Of a DNA stretch of 7,523 bases, positions 5,771-7,523 are shown in pieces. The DNA comes from an uncultured Eubacteriales bacterium. Its GTDB lineage: Bacteria; Bacillota_A; Clostridia; Lachnospirales; Cellulosilyticaceae. Within the stretch, counting starts at the first letter, position 1, and each line of letters opens with the position of its first letter. Location: positions 1 through 7,523 of the forward strand of contig USPX01000098.1 of assembly GCA_900556665.1 (NCBI GenBank), written 5' to 3'. Position numbers and translations under genes: made by a program. The notes under the pieces were generated by a model. The model searched no databases. It was not told the DNA's origin and saw nothing but the letters and a program-made list of their open reading frames with translations.

Positions 5771-6607
5771 ATGAAGGTACAAGGAGCTAATCATAGACAT
5801 AAGAAGCGACATCATTTCAAACATAGTCATAATGAAGGTGTTTTTTCTATTGATCAGTATGCATACTTGTCACAGTTAAGAAATTGGAATCCTAGAGTTA
5901 AAGTAGGATTTGCTATGTTAATGCTTTTATTAAGCATTGTGGCAAATAATTTATATGTCTCAGTAGTGATTATGTTAGTTATGATATATTTAATTGTAAT
6001 TAAAGGGAGATTGTCAGTACATGATTATATAGCTGTAATGACTATTCCTATTATCTTTTTAGTTTTAGGCAGTATAGCAATAGTGTTTGGATTTGCAAGA
6101 GTAGAAGTAGGGGATTATGCCATAAGACTAGCCAATATATATATTTATACAACGAAGGAAAATTTACATGTAGTTATTAATTTATGGGGAAAAGCACTTG
6201 CAGCTATTAGTGCAATGTATATGATGACATTGACAACACCATCAGGTGAAATCATTAGTGTATTAAGTAGTTTAAAAGTACCTAAGTTAATGATTCAGCT
6301 CATGTATTTAATTTATAGATATATTTTTATCATTATGGATGCACAGTGCAGAATGAAAAATTCAGCCCAGTCAAGGCTTGGATATTGTGATTATAAGACA
6401 GCATGTTATTCTTTTGGAAGTATAGCAAGTAATTTGTTATTAGTTTCATTACGTAAAGCATCTATGTATTATGATGCCATGGAATCTAGATGTTATGATG
6501 GCACCCTTGCATTTTTAGATGAAGAAAAGCCAATTAATAAAGAGCAGTGTTTATGTATGATAAGTTATATAGTTATAGTGCTAGGAGTCTGGATTATAAC
6601 ATACTAG
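5771..6607 (+). CDS. cbiQ: energy-coupling factor transmembrane protein CbiQ (cobalt/nickel transporter)
   Basis: This 278-residue membrane T-component couples an ATPase to a substrate-binding S-component for cobalt or nickel uptake. The start follows GGGAG (5756-5760) with a slightly long 10-base spacer. FSIDQYAYLSQLRNWNPRVKV around 26-46 is the classic CbiQ N-terminus. Several hydrophobic helices follow (about 46-76, 86-110, 145-165, 175-195) and a last one at the C-terminus. The cytoplasmic coupling motifs are present: SAQSRLGY and YDAMESRCYDG, the EcfT Ala-Arg-type signatures that grip the ATPase. Residues 8-20 are a histidine cluster (six His in 13 residues, HRHKKRHHFKHSH) ahead of the normal start of the family, perhaps metal-binding. 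The gene sits 16 bases before cbiO. Neither cbiM nor cbiN lies upstream, where they are usual; they could follow or be encoded elsewhere. Cobalt is favoured over nickel only by the nearby cobalamin gene. Confidence 0.93.
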   Translation: MKVQGANHRHKKRHHFKHSHNEGVFSIDQYAYLSQLRNWNPRVKVGFAMLMLLLSIVANNLYVSVVIMLVMIYLIVIKGRLSVHDYIAVMTIPIIFLVLGSIAIVFGFARVEVGDYAIRLANIYIYTTKENLHVVINLWGKALAAISAMYMMTLTTPSGEIISVLSSLKVPKLMIQLMYLIYRYIFIIMDAQCRMKNSAQSRLGYCDYKTACYSFGSIASNLLLVSLRKASMYYDAMESRCYDGTLAFLDEEKPINKEQCLCMISYIVIVLGVWIITY

Positions 6608-6623
6608 GAAAGAGGAGAAGACA

Positions 6624-7478
6624 ATGAGAAAATTACTTATGAAAATTGAAGATTTGCACTATGCATATTCTGAAGAGAAAGCTGCTTTAAATGGGATTAA
6701 TTTAGAGATTTATGAAGGAGAACGAGTTGCAGTATTAGGTTCAAATGGTGCAGGAAAGTCTACCTTTTTCTTAAATATCAATGGCGTTTTAAGACCAGAA
6801 CATGGTGCAATTTATTATCGTGATAAAAAGATTACATATAAAAAAAGTGATCTAAATGAACTTAGAAAAAATGTAGGCATTGTATTTCAAGATGCAGATA
6901 ATCAAATTATAGCTTCTACAGTTTTAGGAGAAGTTTCATTTGGGCCTATGAACTTAAAACTACCAAAAGATGAGGTAATCAAAAGAGTAGATGAAGCTTT
7001 AGAGTATATGAACTTAACGGAATTTAAAAATAGACCACCACATTATTTAAGTGGAGGAGAAAAGAAAAGAGTAAGCATTGCAGATATTATAGCTATGCAA
7101 TCTGAGATGATTATTTTTGATGAACCAACAGCAGCTTTAGACCCACATAATGCACAAATGTTAGAAGGCGTACTAAGTAATCTTGCTGATGAAGGAAAGA
7201 CTTTATTAATTTCTACCCACGATGTAGATTTTGCTTATAGATGGGCTGAAAGGATTTTAGTTTTTGATAATGGAGAAATTATAGCAGATGGCAAGCCTAT
7301 TGAAATCTTTAAATCCGATGAGATTCTAAAAAAAGCTAATTTAAAGCGTCCTATGCTACTAGATATATATGAAATGCTAGTTTCAAAAGGTCTTTTACCA
7401 AATCAAGCTGCCTATCCTACAAACATTAATGAATTTAAAGAAATATTAGGGTGTCCGAAAATAGGTTGGCTGAGGTAG
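6624..7478 (+). CDS. cbiO: energy-coupling factor ATPase CbiO (cobalt/nickel transporter)
   Basis: This 284-residue ABC ATPase powers the ECF transporter from the cytoplasmic face, working as a dimer on CbiQ. GAGGAG (6612-6617) is 6 bases before the ATG. Seen: Walker A GSNGAGKST at 39-47, Q-loop VFQDADNQ, signature LSGGEKKR at 142-149, Walker B with Asp166-Glu167 in IIFDEPTAALD, and the switch His199 in STHDVDF. All catalytic residues are intact. VFQDADNQI and FGPMNL are typical of CbiO/EcfA. The C-terminal tail after about 235 (KKANLKRPMLLDIYEMLVSKG) matches cobalt-type CbiO proteins. It is translated with cbiQ in a two-gene unit. A single ATPase gene implies a homodimer, as in cobalt and nickel systems, rather than the EcfA1/A2 pair of vitamin transporters. 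The 45 bases after the stop show no gene or clear terminator before the window ends. Confidence 0.95.
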   Translation: MRKLLMKIEDLHYAYSEEKAALNGINLEIYEGERVAVLGSNGAGKSTFFLNINGVLRPEHGAIYYRDKKITYKKSDLNELRKNVGIVFQDADNQIIASTVLGEVSFGPMNLKLPKDEVIKRVDEALEYMNLTEFKNRPPHYLSGGEKKRVSIADIIAMQSEMIIFDEPTAALDPHNAQMLEGVLSNLADEGKTLLISTHDVDFAYRWAERILVFDNGEIIADGKPIEIFKSDEILKKANLKRPMLLDIYEMLVSKGLLPNQAAYPTNINEFKEILGCPKIGWLR

Positions 7479-7523
7479 TGGTGGGTGAGAGGATACTCCT
7501 TCCGTAATTTATGAGAGGCTAAG

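Noticed and set aside
7479..7523. Start of another gene or terminator after cbiO
   Set aside because: Only 45 bases remain; there is a small AGGA/TCCT hairpin but no T run and no ribosome site with a credible start.

Overview
The window is AT-rich, with clostridial-type codon use and strong GGAGG-type ribosome binding sites. Its gene families are typical of anaerobic Firmicutes (Clostridia): a MocR/GabR-type regulator, CbiQ/CbiO and clostridial P-II proteins. I infer a Lachnospirales-like Clostridia chromosome. No mobile gene, rRNA, tRNA or CRISPR array is visible.

Layout. Bases 1-844 (minus strand, running off the left edge) hold a cobalamin gene that fuses a short CobU-like P-loop domain to an alpha-ribazole-phosphatase-type histidine phosphatase. 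Bases 845-1260 are a 416-base divergent intergenic region. It contains a probable promoter for the cobalamin gene, a REP-like half element, and a near-perfect sigma-A promoter followed by a roughly 200-base untranslated leader. A very strong intrinsic terminator lies inside that leader, upstream of amtB. From 1261 everything is on the plus strand: amtB (ammonium channel), a GabR/MocR-type regulator, a class I amidotransferase-fold hydrolase related to gamma-glutamyl-GABA hydrolase, two tandem P-II signal proteins, then cbiQ and cbiO of a cobalt-type energy-coupling-factor (ECF) transporter.

How the genes may work together. AmtB and the P-II proteins normally form an ammonium-uptake and nitrogen-sensing module, but here amtB is separated from them by the regulator and hydrolase. 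Those two suggest use or sensing of a gamma-glutamyl compound as a nitrogen source. Both P-II proteins keep the ATP- and 2-oxoglutarate-binding residues and the T-loop arginine that plugs AmtB. Both lack the uridylylated tyrosine. The nitrogen block is bracketed by cobalt/B12 functions: the CobU-phosphatase fusion on the left and CbiQO on the right. No CbiM/CbiN substrate component is present in the window.

Most noteworthy: the probable transcription-attenuation leader of amtB, the modification-proof tandem P-II pair, the regulator's altered cofactor and ligand residues, the CobU-phosphatase fusion, the histidine-rich head of CbiQ, and two short intergenic sequences that look like halves of one palindromic repeat.
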